In this document: in pieces, positions 9,781 to 19,306 of the stretch
Layout: every line of letters starts with the position of its first letter
How positions within the stretch are numbered: position 1 is the first letter of the stretch
Origin: Phaeodactylum tricornutum CCAP 1055/1
Lineage: Eukaryota > Bacillariophyta > Bacillariophyceae > Surirellales > Neidiaceae
Reading direction: 5' to 3'
Length of the DNA stretch: 64,000 bases
NCBI RefSeq assembly: GCF_000150955.2
Contig: NC_011669.1
Span: 821,667 to 885,666 of the forward strand
The notes under the pieces: generated by a model
The model's database searches: none
Told to the model about the DNA's origin: nothing
Seen by the model: the letters and a program-made list of their open reading frames with translations, nothing else
Translations under genes and position numbers: made by a program

Positions 9781-10320
9781 ATGCCTCATCTAAGCAAGAT
9801 TTTTGTGCTCTGGCTGATGGCTTTTGCAGGTCGCACATTCGCCTTTTCAAAAGGCCTCGCCAGTAATCAGCAAATCCCTAGGAGTACCTTTCAGAGGACA
9901 CCAACTCGGTCGGCTTTGCATTGTATCTGTGTGGATTGCGCAAGAGTCACCAATTGCGCCGCCTACCATTTCGTCGAAACAAAGCATGAGCAGCCGCATA
10001 TGACGGACAATCCGACTTTTACGCCTCGAGACGGCTCTCCTACAATTCACGTCGACGTCCGAACTATTCGCACAGACGATGACCGCCAGGCTGAGATGGA
10101 TCGCATGTGGCGCGAATATAAGGATGAAGAACAAAAAGCCGAAGCGAATCAGCAAGAGGGGGGAAAGCTTCGGGGCGAGAAAGTCTACGATTTTACACCA
10201 GTGACTACCTACGAGTACGATGTGGTGAAATGTGCCGACTATATGCACGATCCCGGGATGTGGATCCGTAACATGCCAGAAGAAATTCGCAAAGCCAATC
10301 CTGATTTTGTGCCATCCTGA
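9781..10320 (+). CDS. ycf34: Ycf34-like protein, nuclear-encoded with plastid presequence
   Basis: Small cysteine-rich protein of the Ycf34 family, which in cyanobacteria is reported to bind an Fe-S cluster and support photosynthetic electron transport. The conserved core is HCICVDCARVTNCAAYHFVE (Cys 48, 50, 53 and 59), then QPHMTDNPTFTPRDGSP, INVxVRT-like HVDVRT, and a C-terminal YEYDVVKCADYMHDPGMW. The first 22 residues form a signal peptide ending RTFAFSKG, which fits the diatom ASAFAP-like plastid motif. The 25 residues that follow are basic and Ser/Thr-rich, as a transit peptide should be. The gene is plastid-encoded in red algae, so a nuclear copy suggests transfer from the endosymbiont (inference). 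Single exon; its stop lies 9 bp from that of eIF1A on the other strand. Confidence 0.85.
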   Translation: MPHLSKIFVLWLMAFAGRTFAFSKGLASNQQIPRSTFQRTPTRSALHCICVDCARVTNCAAYHFVETKHEQPHMTDNPTFTPRDGSPTIHVDVRTIRTDDDRQAEMDRMWREYKDEEQKAEANQQEGGKLRGEKVYDFTPVTTYEYDVVKCADYMHDPGMWIRNMPEEIRKANPDFVPS

Positions 10321-10329
10321 GAAATGCTT

Positions 10330-10979
10330 CTAAATATCATCAAAATCAATACCAATATCATCATCGTTCTCATCTCCGGCCATGGCCATATCGACTGCGG
10401 TTTCATTGATACGTGCTGTTTCGGGCAATTCTCCATATTGTTTCAGATTACGTGCTTCGTCTGCAGAATACTTGTGGACGATATCCACCTTCTCGTCCTG
10501 AAAGTCACGCTTTGCCACAAGTACAATGTCACCTGCCGTGATCCAGACCTTTTTGCGCATTTTACCACGAATGTGTCCCAAACGTGTCACACCATCAAAG
10601 CAAAAGCATTCACACCGACCGTTTCCCAGCATCTTTACCACCTGCGCGTATTCCTGGCCTTAATTTTGATAAAAGACAGCATTGATTAACGATATGGCAT
10701 ATAAGGATTTCTTCCGTAACTCACTCGGCAGTGTTGCCCTGTAGCGTTCGGTTCATCAGGGGGAACCAGTATTCGTACGTACCATCTTCCTTAAATTCAA
10801 GTTCACGCTTACTCTCTTCACCGTCACCCTTTCCCCTTCTCCGATTCTTTCCGCCTTTGCCTGTGAAATTGAAAGGGAATTACTTTGCGTGAGATATCCC
10901 TGCGATAGACCTTTTCCAAACTCACGCAGTCCAAGAAAACAAAGGGGTGAGAAGTATACGCACCTTTCGGTTTCGGCAT
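10330..10979 (-). CDS. EIF1A: Translation initiation factor eIF1A, three exons
   Basis: Initiation factor that binds the ribosomal A site and helps start-codon scanning. Exons on the minus strand are 10979-10964 (16 nt, MPKPKG), 10860-10783 (78 nt) and 10658-10330. Both introns (103 and 124 bp) are GT..AG and phase 1. Joined, they give exactly 140 aa. The basic N-terminus [12 protein letters not shown] is followed by the OB-fold with [37 protein letters not shown] and [17 protein letters not shown], and an acidic [11 protein letters not shown] tail. All of this is typical of eIF1A. The very short first exon is easily missed by gene finders. It is head-to-head with the eS8 gene. Confidence 0.95.
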
Positions 10980-11497
10980 AATTCTTAAACTCTTGTGGTC
11001 ACTTTCTTGTGAAGAAGCTAGGGGCACTCGTTTTCCCTCAGAGCCTGCAAACACAAAATTCCTGCAGTCAATTGTCCCAACACTCGGCAAACCGTATGCG
11101 CAAGCAACGATGCGCAGAAGGCCGTGGATGGATGGCGACTCGCGATATGGCTTCTTGGGTCGCCAGTGTGGTACGTCCGGCGTATGTCAATACGCGAATT
11201 CGGACGACTGGCATCTCTAGGAGGAGGATTCCTTCTTTTATGACATGTTTATTTTATATACATTGATGCTTTCCGACAGTCGGAAGTAATAAATGAATTT
11301 ATTTCAAGACTACCTATACTCCTTTGACTTGTTCGACTAATCTTACCGCTTACTAAAATCTCGAAATCACGCTTGACCTCTCGCACGAAAATTTTTGCTG
11401 CTGGACGCTACACACTCGGCCCAATTCTTCTCGGTCCTCGTCGTCGCAATTGTCGTTGCGTTGATCTTGCACCGAAGGAATCAGAGAATAGAATACC
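10980..11497. promoter_or_regulatory. Divergent region, eIF1A / eS8
   Basis: 518 bp shared by two translation genes, which could be co-regulated from it (inference). No TCACAGTCA motif is seen here. No other element recognised. Confidence 0.35.
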
Positions 11498-12115
11498 ATG
11501 GGTATTACACGTGAGGGACGCCACAAGCGTCGCGAGACCGGAGGTCGCCGCGCCAAGTTCCGCAAGAAGCGCAAGTTCGAGTTGGGCCGTCCCGCCGCCA
11601 TGACCAAGATTGGTGAACCACGCATTCATCCGGTCCGATGCCGCGGAGGTAACATGAAATTTCGGGCACTACGGTTGGACAGCGGTAACTTCTCTTGGGG
11701 AACCGAGGTTTGTACGCGCAAGGTCCGTGTGTTGGATGTCACTTACAACGCCTCGAATAACGAACTCGTCCGTACCAAGACGCTTGTCAAGGGCGCTATT
11801 GTGCTAATTGACGCCCATCCTTTCAAGAATTGGTATGATTCTCACTACGGCGTCACTATCGGTTTGAAGAAGACGGGTGGAGAGGATCGTACTCAACCTT
11901 CCGTCGATCTTACGGAGAAGTCAACCCAAGTGCAAAAGAAGCTCAAGTCTCGCCAAGCGAATCGCTCGCTTGACTCAGTTTTGGACCACCAGTTCGCATC
12001 AGGGCGCCTTTTGGCCAAGATTACCAGCCGACCGGGACAGACAGGACGTTGTGATGGATACATCTTGGAAGGCGCTGAACTTGCTTTTTACCAAAAGCAA
12101 ATGGCAAAGAAATAA
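11498..12115 (+). CDS. RPS8: 40S ribosomal protein eS8
   Basis: Cytosolic small-subunit ribosomal protein of 205 aa, the usual length. The start [16 protein letters not shown] and the stretch [17 protein letters not shown] are signatures of eS8. The blocks [22 protein letters not shown]-like [19 protein letters not shown] and [15 protein letters not shown] follow in order. A basic linker [11 protein letters not shown] and the C-terminal RITSRPGQ-like block ([19 protein letters not shown]) complete it. Single exon with many C-ending codons, as expected for a highly expressed gene. Confidence 0.98.
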   Translation: MGITREGRHKRRETGGRRAKFRKKRKFELGRPAAMTKIGEPRIHPVRCRGGNMKFRALRLDSGNFSWGTEVCTRKVRVLDVTYNASNNELVRTKTLVKGAIVLIDAHPFKNWYDSHYGVTIGLKKTGGEDRTQPSVDLTEKSTQVQKKLKSRQANRSLDSVLDHQFASGRLLAKITSRPGQTGRCDGYILEGAELAFYQKQMAKK

Positions 12116-13326
12116 AGATAAGAATATCTCATTGTGAACATCTAATGATTTACCAATTTTATTCTTTGTTTACAGTTAGACGCCAGTAATTGTGCTGTTT
12201 CTCTCAAGTCTGTGTCAATACAAACTACGAAACTTGGCAATTTTTCTCTTGAATATGAGCACGAGATTGAAACGCACAAAGGAAATTAGTTTCCATCCTT
12301 TGACAAAGTTTGTTGCTGTTTAGAGAACAGATGTCAAAATTAACGTGCCATGGAATTGAACCATGGTGCGCTATCCCCAAATCACGTCGTTTGACCTCGT
12401 CACATTTAAGGTATATCAAGCATATTCACTTATATCTTGACATCCTCCCTGCTTGATATTCCTTTGCCCTTGAGCCATCTTCCCCACACGCTGGAGATGA
12501 CCCCTGCCCCTCCTTTCTTTATCCACCCGAGTAAGGTGTCGACAAGTCACTTTGCCCCTGAGCCATCCTCCCCACTCAGGAGATGACCCCTACCCCTTTC
12601 TTCTTTATCCACCCCAGGTCAGGTGTCGGCAAATCAAGACTTTTTCAAATCGGGTATCGAACTCCCGGACGTGTCGTGAAATGACCGTCAGTCATGTGTC
12701 CGTACTTCGGACTGATAAAGGAACAAACGGACGAACGTCTAACTGACGTTGGGTGGAAAATATATGTATTCATGTGATGAGAATTATCTGTTTAGGAAAG
12801 CAAGACTATGTGCGATGAAGCAAGCGAAGTTCAAATATGATTAATTGGAACAAGAGCAAATGTTGGCGAGAATGAGCGGTTGAAATGAGCGAAGTCAATC
12901 GTGTGAAAAACACATTAGAAAATAGGTTTAAACCCCACAATAAGAACAAGAGTTTGGAAGGAAGTTGACTAACTGTTATCCTACGTAGAGTGAGCAGAGA
13001 GGGTCGAGATTTCAACAAACAGACACCAATTGAAAAGATTCACGCAACATACCCACTGCTTGGCTCGTCGTTGGCAAGAGAGGCACTTGTCAAGATCTAA
13101 TACATACACATGACGATTCAGCAGACCTTATCTTAACTAAAATCTTTCTAAGCAACAGGGTTCTCGACTTTCTAACATAAAACATGATGGTACGCATACT
13201 AGTTGACTTTCAGCCATCAAGTGATTCAACTCTCTTATCGTCCACTTTTGCGAATCTCCTGCTAATGTAGGCATTGCGCTTCACAAGCGTTTATGTCGCC
13301 AATGGAAGCAACCTTTGATTCCTGGC
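12116..13326. other. Gene-poor stretch with tandem repeat
   Basis: 1.2 kb without a convincing gene. It holds TTTACAGTTAGA at 12169-12180, just downstream of eS8; two T-arm-like sequences on the minus strand near 12345-12362 and 12645-12662; and the two-copy repeat at 12462-12636. The rest is AT-richer unique sequence. Confidence 0.5.
12462..12636. repeat. Two-copy tandem repeat, about 88 bp per unit
   Basis: Units 12462-12549 and 12550-12636 share CTTTGCCC(T/C)TGAGCCATC, then GGAGATGACCCCT(G/A)CCCC, CTTTATCCACCC and AGGTGTCG(A/G)CAA. They differ at roughly one base in seven and by small indels, so the duplication is not recent. No open frame runs through it. It may be part of an old repeat, but I cannot name a family. 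Confidence 0.75.
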
Positions 13327-14871
13327 TTAGAACTCCGAAGGTCCATTGTCTTCGGAGTCGGCGGAAGCTTGAGATCTTGTGGGTGAAGGATCGCGTGATT
13401 GCTTTCCGGAACTGTTCTCATCGGACGTCCAAGAGTACTCGGACTCGTCATCGGAATCCTTGTTTCCTTCCGGAATTACGATCATTTCATTTACCGATTC
13501 GCGGCTGTTGGTCCGTACGAATGTACCTTTTTTCTTCTTTTTCATGCGTCTTCGGTTCTTTGTGGCTTGTGGAGCTTGACCCTTGCATGCGCCTGGTGGT
13601 AGAGGCGGCAAGAAGTCTACAACATTCTCCAGTTCTCCAATAACTTGTACCTTGTCTTGTTCCAGGGATGTCTTTTCTGCGTTTGGTGGCATTGGAGGTA
13701 ACGTGGACGACGTTTCCTGCTCGGACTCAAGATCAGAATCATCATTTTGAACATGGTGGTCTTCGGTTGCTTTAGCTTCGGGAGTACTCGCCACTTCCTG
13801 GTCCGCAGAACCATAGGGGACTGATTTGGGGCTTGCGGTCTTGAGTATATTTTGCGGTTGTTCGGAAGCGACTTCGCTCTCATCTGGCCGAACGGAATCG
13901 AAGCTTGATTCCAAAAGGATTTCATCTTCCGACTTGGCCGTCAAAGCCTCGGCCAGCGAGGGAAAATCTCCTCTTTTGGTAGCTTCCTTTCTTGTCGAGT
14001 TCTTAGCTGTATCGTCGCGGTTGGTCGCAGAAGCCTCGTGAGACCTGCGACAGCGCACCAACAGTATCGCGAGTACAACTAGCAAAGCAGCGGCTGAGGT
14101 AATCGACGCGGCAACAGCACCTGTACTAGGACCAGAAGAGTCATTGACTGCGCTTGTGCTTGTGGCACGAGGCTCAACAAAATTATTGCGGTCGCCCAAG
14201 TAGAGCGTTTTTTGCACTGGAGTCACGAGACTCCGTTGATCATTTAGGTCGTTCTCGATTTTGCTGGCTACGTAGTTCTCGACAGCCTTGCGATCATCGC
14301 CAACATAGAAGACTTCCATCTCCCCCAACATGGGCAAGCACCGAGACCCGGATTCCGTCACGAGGTGTTCGCAGGAAGCTGTATGTTTAGAATAAAGGAA
14401 TGCATGGTAAGCGAAAACCGTTTCAAAGAGCTTTTCATTCACAGCCAACGATCCTGATTCAGAGATCATAGCTCAGAATTTTCAACGGCTTAACTTACCA
14501 ACACTGCTATCTACACTATCTTTCGGTAAGCTGCTGGCTCCTATGACGAAAGTCCCTCGAACAGTCTGGAGTCCACGACCGTCCTGTCGGTAGGTGGATG
14601 GGTCGAGGCGTTCCAACTGGCAATCCACCAGTCCCATCCCATACGAAACGGTCCACAGTAGGCCCCATTCCAATCCGGGCAAGTCTTGTTCCAAAAATCC
14701 TTGCGTAGACTGGTAAGTGGAGTTGTCCACAAGGATTTCGTAGTCGTACTCGACCGTGAGGGAATTCACTATGGCAGGAACTCGTGGGATCGGTGCATAC
14801 GTATCGTACGTAACATTTGCATCACAATTGTAACTGGATGGATAGCCGTCGATGAAATCAGTCATCATCAA
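13327..14871 (-). CDS. Single-pass membrane protein with extracellular domain (5' end uncertain)
   Basis: Unrecognised surface-type protein. Exon 14871-14499 encodes an ectodomain with several Cys. Exon 14453-13327 continues it, then has a hydrophobic helix (GAVAASITSAAALLVVLAILLV) stopped by RCRRSH. The tail is long, acidic, Ser/Pro-rich and cytoplasmic, with a basic KNRRRMKKKKKG patch. The joining intron (14498-14454) would be only 45 nt; an AG 18 nt earlier would make it 27 nt, and without an intron the frame hits a stop. Joined length is 499 aa. The true start is unresolved: upstream the same frame contains a stop near 14920, then a hydrophobic signal-like stretch around 15077-15025, so at least one more exon is likely. 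Confidence 0.6.
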
Positions 14872-16952
14872 GATCCCGTTGAGATTGGACTTCCTTTTTC
14901 CAGACTTTTGCCACTTCTAGGTGTTCTCCGTTTCAGTTGAACTGATAGTGTCCAGCTCTATGGTATAACCTTTGGACAAAAGGTGATTTCGAGGTGTACC
15001 CACTACGCGATGGAGAGCGTCCTGTGACCGACCCCCCACGATGACAAGCACCACAAGAAAATAGTGCACTCTTACTCAAGGGGCAACAACAATAATCTGA
15101 CCATATATGCCCAATTTCATCGATATGTGTGTGAGCGCGTCACAGCGTTTGAAACTGTAGACCTAACAAAAGCCGTCTCCGAAATTGAGCTTTGAATCTG
15201 GTTTACCGAGGGCAACTTCTTCTTATCCACTATTTCCAAATATACTTGGGCGCGATTTCTTTTGAACGGTACTCAGATCAGCTTCTTGCTGGGATAAGCC
15301 CTGTAAATCCAACAATTCGAAAACTAGGAAGTTTCCTACTGTTGGCATTCCAGGCAGACCATAGAAGATTATATAGAGAAGCGAGCGAGCCCGTACGATA
15401 GAGCGAATGTTCCGATTGATATCTCATGCCACCAAATTGGAGTAGACCTCTCACGGAGGGGTTTGCGCAGATTTGTATTGTGGTAAGCCATACTGTAGAG
15501 CCAATGCACCGAACCGGTTTTGTTTCAAAATTAAACGATAGCTGGCGGCCCGCGTATATAACTAACTATATGACAACAGTCAGCTGTACGCCCAAAAAAC
15601 TATCGACAACGGCATCTCGAACTTCGTTACTATTGATGTGAGTAAAGAACGCTAGTAAAGAAAGCGAGGCCAAAACGCAGCTACGTCTATATATATTGAA
15701 CAAATGAGCTGTTCCAAAATCAAACTGATCTCTACTCAAGAAAGAGGTGCTGGTGCGCTCTTAATTTTGCGAAAGCAGCAAAGAGGTTGTGTGCTTTTAC
15801 ATTGTTGAAACCGGAAGGACGGCAAGTAACATCACAGGCCATACCCGAGTTGATCAAGTTTACAGTGAAAGGAAAAACTGTTCAAAGTCAGTATACGTTG
15901 CCCTTGGTCATGACAAGCACAGATCTGCTATCAAATTTCGGCCGCGATTTCATCCAAGTGCATTTCTAACAGTAAGCTGTCCCTAGTCGCATCCGTCTAC
16001 GCCCAACTATCAGCGTTGGAATAGGCTATGAGAAAGAAGATCCTAGGTTAGGAACCATGGGCCTACATGAATGGAGGTTGGACTCCACATTCCTGCGGCG
16101 CTGACGCTGGTCCACTTATAGCCACATTTCCAAAGTTTCCAAACAAATATTTTGTCAATAAGTCGCCTACCCAAAACGGCAGGAGGCGGTCTTGTCTGAA
16201 GATGTCTTGTCCATAGCCCATGGTGTAGGCTCGTTCGACTTGAAGTCGTCAATGTGCACCGACTTGCTCAGAGCAATATGGTAATGATAAAAGCAAGACT
16301 TTCGCGGTCTTTGGAGTATGACCAGAACATCCTTGCATAAAACCATCACCACCCCGGCTGTTGAGAATACACCGGTAGCGGTGGGACGGCCATGGTCCTT
16401 CGTATTACTTAACTGCTGATTCCGTTTAATGGTAATTGGAGACGGAAAATGCTCCATACCGTCTCCGGGGGAGTACACGAGTGTGGGACCTCAATAGACA
16501 ATCGGATAATTTTTAAGTCGTTTGTAAAGAGAGCATTCTTGTTAGGTATTCAGATATCAGAATGTTCGAAAAACAGCATATTCGAAATGACTGGGCCCAG
16601 AAATCTCTCCCAAAACAGGTATTTCTCCTATCTTGAGGTCCTTCTCATTGAAACGGAGCTGTTACGGAGATTAACAGCAATCCTGATACGTATATTAGGG
16701 TTGCAGCAATCTCAACACACAAACTCGATCATACTCACAGTCAAACGCGCTTGCAGCCCGTACATCTTATCCTTTGCGTAACCTTATGCATGTGTCAAAA
16801 GCACGCGTCAAAACGTTCTGACAAGGAAGAAGAACATGATTTCCTCCCAACTTGTGGAGTGGGTTGGGACACGAAGACCGTTCATGCCAGATCTTTGTGA
16901 GACTATACAAAAGTCGTTTCACAGGCGTCAATCCAACAGGTTAAACGTTTTG
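14872..16952. other. 2.1-kb gene-poor stretch
   Basis: Apart from a probable 5' exon of the preceding gene near 14920-15110, I see no convincing coding region: the open frames are short and resemble nothing known to me. CTCACAGTCAAA at 16734-16745 is a copy of the recurrent motif. I find no long repeat and no tRNA. Confidence 0.45.
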
Positions 16953-18803
16953 CTACTCATCAATTGGTCGTCCGGTTCTCAACCAGGTGTCAAATTGTGA
17001 ACTGAATTTGAGTCTCGGAATTGCCTGAGTTTGGAAGTCCCGGAAGTCATCGGGATCAAATCCCATGTGCTCGCAGAAGGCAGCGTCCGACGAACTCACC
17101 AAAATGTGCAATGGCGGTTTTGCGGGCAATGCTAGCCCTTTGGGGCTGCGCGATTTATTCGTTTCGATCGTGTCACAGCAGCAGAAGTAGTGCCAGCGGG
17201 GGAGGAGGCGATGAAACAAGGACGCTGCCAGGTACCTACCACGCAATGTAGGACTTTTCGCAGATTCGAAAGGTGCAATACCATTGGCAACATTATTCCA
17301 ATCAGCATCTAAGAAAATGTACTTCGTGCGATTATAGAACTTGACCGTCGGTCGCAAATTGCCTTCTAGACTCAATGTAAGAACTGTTGGGTATTCCTTT
17401 AACAACGCTGCCAAAGCAGGCTGCCTCATCAAGCTAACCCCTGAGCCACCCTTCAATTGATTTCCGATCTCCGTCGTTGGATTTCCTTGCATGACAACTG
17501 ACTGTTTAGCGGTAGTCCCCCACACGCAGGAGAGAAACTCAATGGTAGGGACAATATTCGTAGCCAGGCTCAGCGAATAGACAGCGGGTGCACGCGTCAA
17601 AATGCGAGCCGCCAACGAGGAATTTGATCTTTTGTGACTGCCAAGCTTAGAGATGTTGCTGTTGCTGCAGATGTCAATGCTGTTAAAATACTCTACTTTG
17701 GCGCGTAAGTTCGTAATCGAGAGACAAAGCAACCCGGGATGGGCAACGATGCACCGACGCAATTCCGAGGATACGTCATCGGTATCATACTTAGCGAGGA
17801 CTTGACTTAAAAAGCGTACAGTGGGCTGCAAATTATCAACTAAAGATAATCCCAAGACTGCACCACCACTCCCAAATACCACTGTTGAGATATCGCGTGG
17901 ATCCAGTTGCCACTGTGCTCTCAAATAGTCAAGCGCTGGTTGGAGCTTCTTTTCCACCGATAATTGCAGAATCTGGGGATGAGAAGACACCACTTTACCG
18001 ATCGCCTTGTTGATTTTTACCTCATCTGAATATCCTCCATCTTGTAAAACATTTTTCAGAAAGAATACGTTGAGGAACAATTGCGCCAATTTTATTTGAA
18101 AGACAAATGGAGCTGTGCGTTTTAACTTGGACACTGTCGCTATGGACAAGTCCAATTCGTCTTGCAGAAACACCGTGACTGCATCGAGCGCATCGGTGTC
18201 ATATCCAACTCCCGTCGTCAAGAGCAAGTCAGGATTTCGAGACACAGCTTGGTAAAACAATTCCTCGTCGTAGAGCTGTCGCAAAAAGGCCACCGTTGGT
18301 TGCAAATGAGTTCGCACGTTCTTTCGCAATATTCGAGGCGACTGCTGGAGAACGGATACCACCAGCTCCCCGTCGCTTGGGAAAGCTTCCTCCAAGAAGT
18401 CGAGCACTTGGCGGACCTGACTGGATGAGAGTCTGTCGGCGTTACGGTACAAAAAGTTACGAGTTTTATTCCAGTGCCTTGGGTTCGGAGTGTCGGCTAG
18501 CATGCGGTTCGCTTGCAGCTTTTCGCAACGAGCTGTAATAATATGTAACAGTTTTCGTACCGCATCGTTGCCACGCCCTTTCTTGGGCTCGGATTCTGGC
18601 GAAGAAGATGCCCAGCAAACGAGTCTTGTCGACGAGAAGGCATGTAACGGAGAATAATGAGGCCGAGAGAGAACTGCGGATCTTGTGACCGAAAAAGCTG
18701 TCGCTAGCACGGCAAACATCACGCTAAAGGATACAACTGCCGATAACAAAACGTAGGATCGGATGTTTAGGGTATGGTGACCTTTGGAGGACGGTTGGAC
18801 CAT
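16953..18803 (-). CDS. mTERF-family organelle protein, probably plastid
   Basis: Helical-repeat nucleic-acid-binding protein of the mTERF family, which act in transcription or RNA processing in mitochondria and plastids. Several units of the family pattern are visible, with a leucine/proline start and a phenylalanine end: LQPTVAFLRQLY, LQPALDYLRAQW, LQPTVRFLSQVL, IVPTIEFLSCVW and LRPTVKFYNRT. Each is preceded by a P-x-(I/L)-L-x-L-S type turn (HPQILQLSVEKK, HPGLLCLSITNL, PAVYSLSLATNI, YPTVLTLSLEGN). The first true ATG gives 616 aa. The N-terminus has a hydrophobic stretch at about 17-40 ending ATAFSVTRS, which fits the ASAFAP-like plastid signal. Single exon, divergent from the DUF4239 gene. 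Confidence 0.8.
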   Translation of the reverse strand: MVQPSSKGHHTLNIRSYVLLSAVVSFSVMFAVLATAFSVTRSAVLSRPHYSPLHAFSSTRLVCWASSSPESEPKKGRGNDAVRKLLHIITARCEKLQANRMLADTPNPRHWNKTRNFLYRNADRLSSSQVRQVLDFLEEAFPSDGELVVSVLQQSPRILRKNVRTHLQPTVAFLRQLYDEELFYQAVSRNPDLLLTTGVGYDTDALDAVTVFLQDELDLSIATVSKLKRTAPFVFQIKLAQLFLNVFFLKNVLQDGGYSDEVKINKAIGKVVSSHPQILQLSVEKKLQPALDYLRAQWQLDPRDISTVVFGSGGAVLGLSLVDNLQPTVRFLSQVLAKYDTDDVSSELRRCIVAHPGLLCLSITNLRAKVEYFNSIDICSNSNISKLGSHKRSNSSLAARILTRAPAVYSLSLATNIVPTIEFLSCVWGTTAKQSVVMQGNPTTEIGNQLKGGSGVSLMRQPALAALLKEYPTVLTLSLEGNLRPTVKFYNRTKYIFLDADWNNVANGIAPFESAKSPTLRGRYLAASLFHRLLPRWHYFCCCDTIETNKSRSPKGLALPAKPPLHILVSSSDAAFCEHMGFDPDDFRDFQTQAIPRLKFSSQFDTWLRTGRPIDE

Positions 18804-19306
18804 CGCGGACACCACTCGAACATGTTAATGGATCGCCTAAAGTAAGAGTGCCAAATTCTGGTTTATTGTTCTACATAACGTTTTCAATCGGGGCCGTCGG
18901 AAATTGAACTGGGAAAGTGCAAATCCGATATGTTTCGATAGGAAGTATGACGACAGTCACTGCGACTGTCGGATCCAGGATTTATAGACGTGTTCATGTC
19001 GGACAGCTGCAGCAGTCAGACTTGATTGGCTACTTCGAAAACAGGTTCGCCACGCAAGGCATCGATGTAGGCTGGGATTTACAGTGACCAAAGTACTGCT
19101 CGACATATCGTTTTTACTGTTACCGTTAGTTCGTTCCGATGAGAATGTTCGGACGGGAAGGTTAATTTTGATCGAGTGTGATCAGCTGTCAGCCACATCA
19201 CGAGGCACGCAGAAACGAGAATGTTCTGTATCACCACATACCTTTTATTTCGAGCAACCAACCAACTCACTACCACAAGCATCAAAAGCTACAGCTACCG
19301 AGCCCA
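18804..19306. promoter_or_regulatory. Divergent region, mTERF-like / DUF4239 gene
   Basis: Holds a perfect 8-bp inverted repeat, CGACAGTC (18951-18958) and GACTGTCG (18964-18971), separated by 5 bp and built around the ACAGTC core of the recurrent motif. TTTACTGTTACCGTTAG lies near 19113-19129. Both flanking genes appear plastid-related, so common control is possible. Confidence 0.45.

Noticed and set aside
12340-12420. tRNA gene on the minus strand
   Set aside because: Only the T arm folds well. No matching acceptor stem or anticodon arm is found at the right distance, so it is at most a remnant or chance.
14950-16950. Retroelement or other mobile element in the gene-poor stretch
   Set aside because: I find no polymerase, integrase or capsid motifs and no long terminal or inverted repeats.
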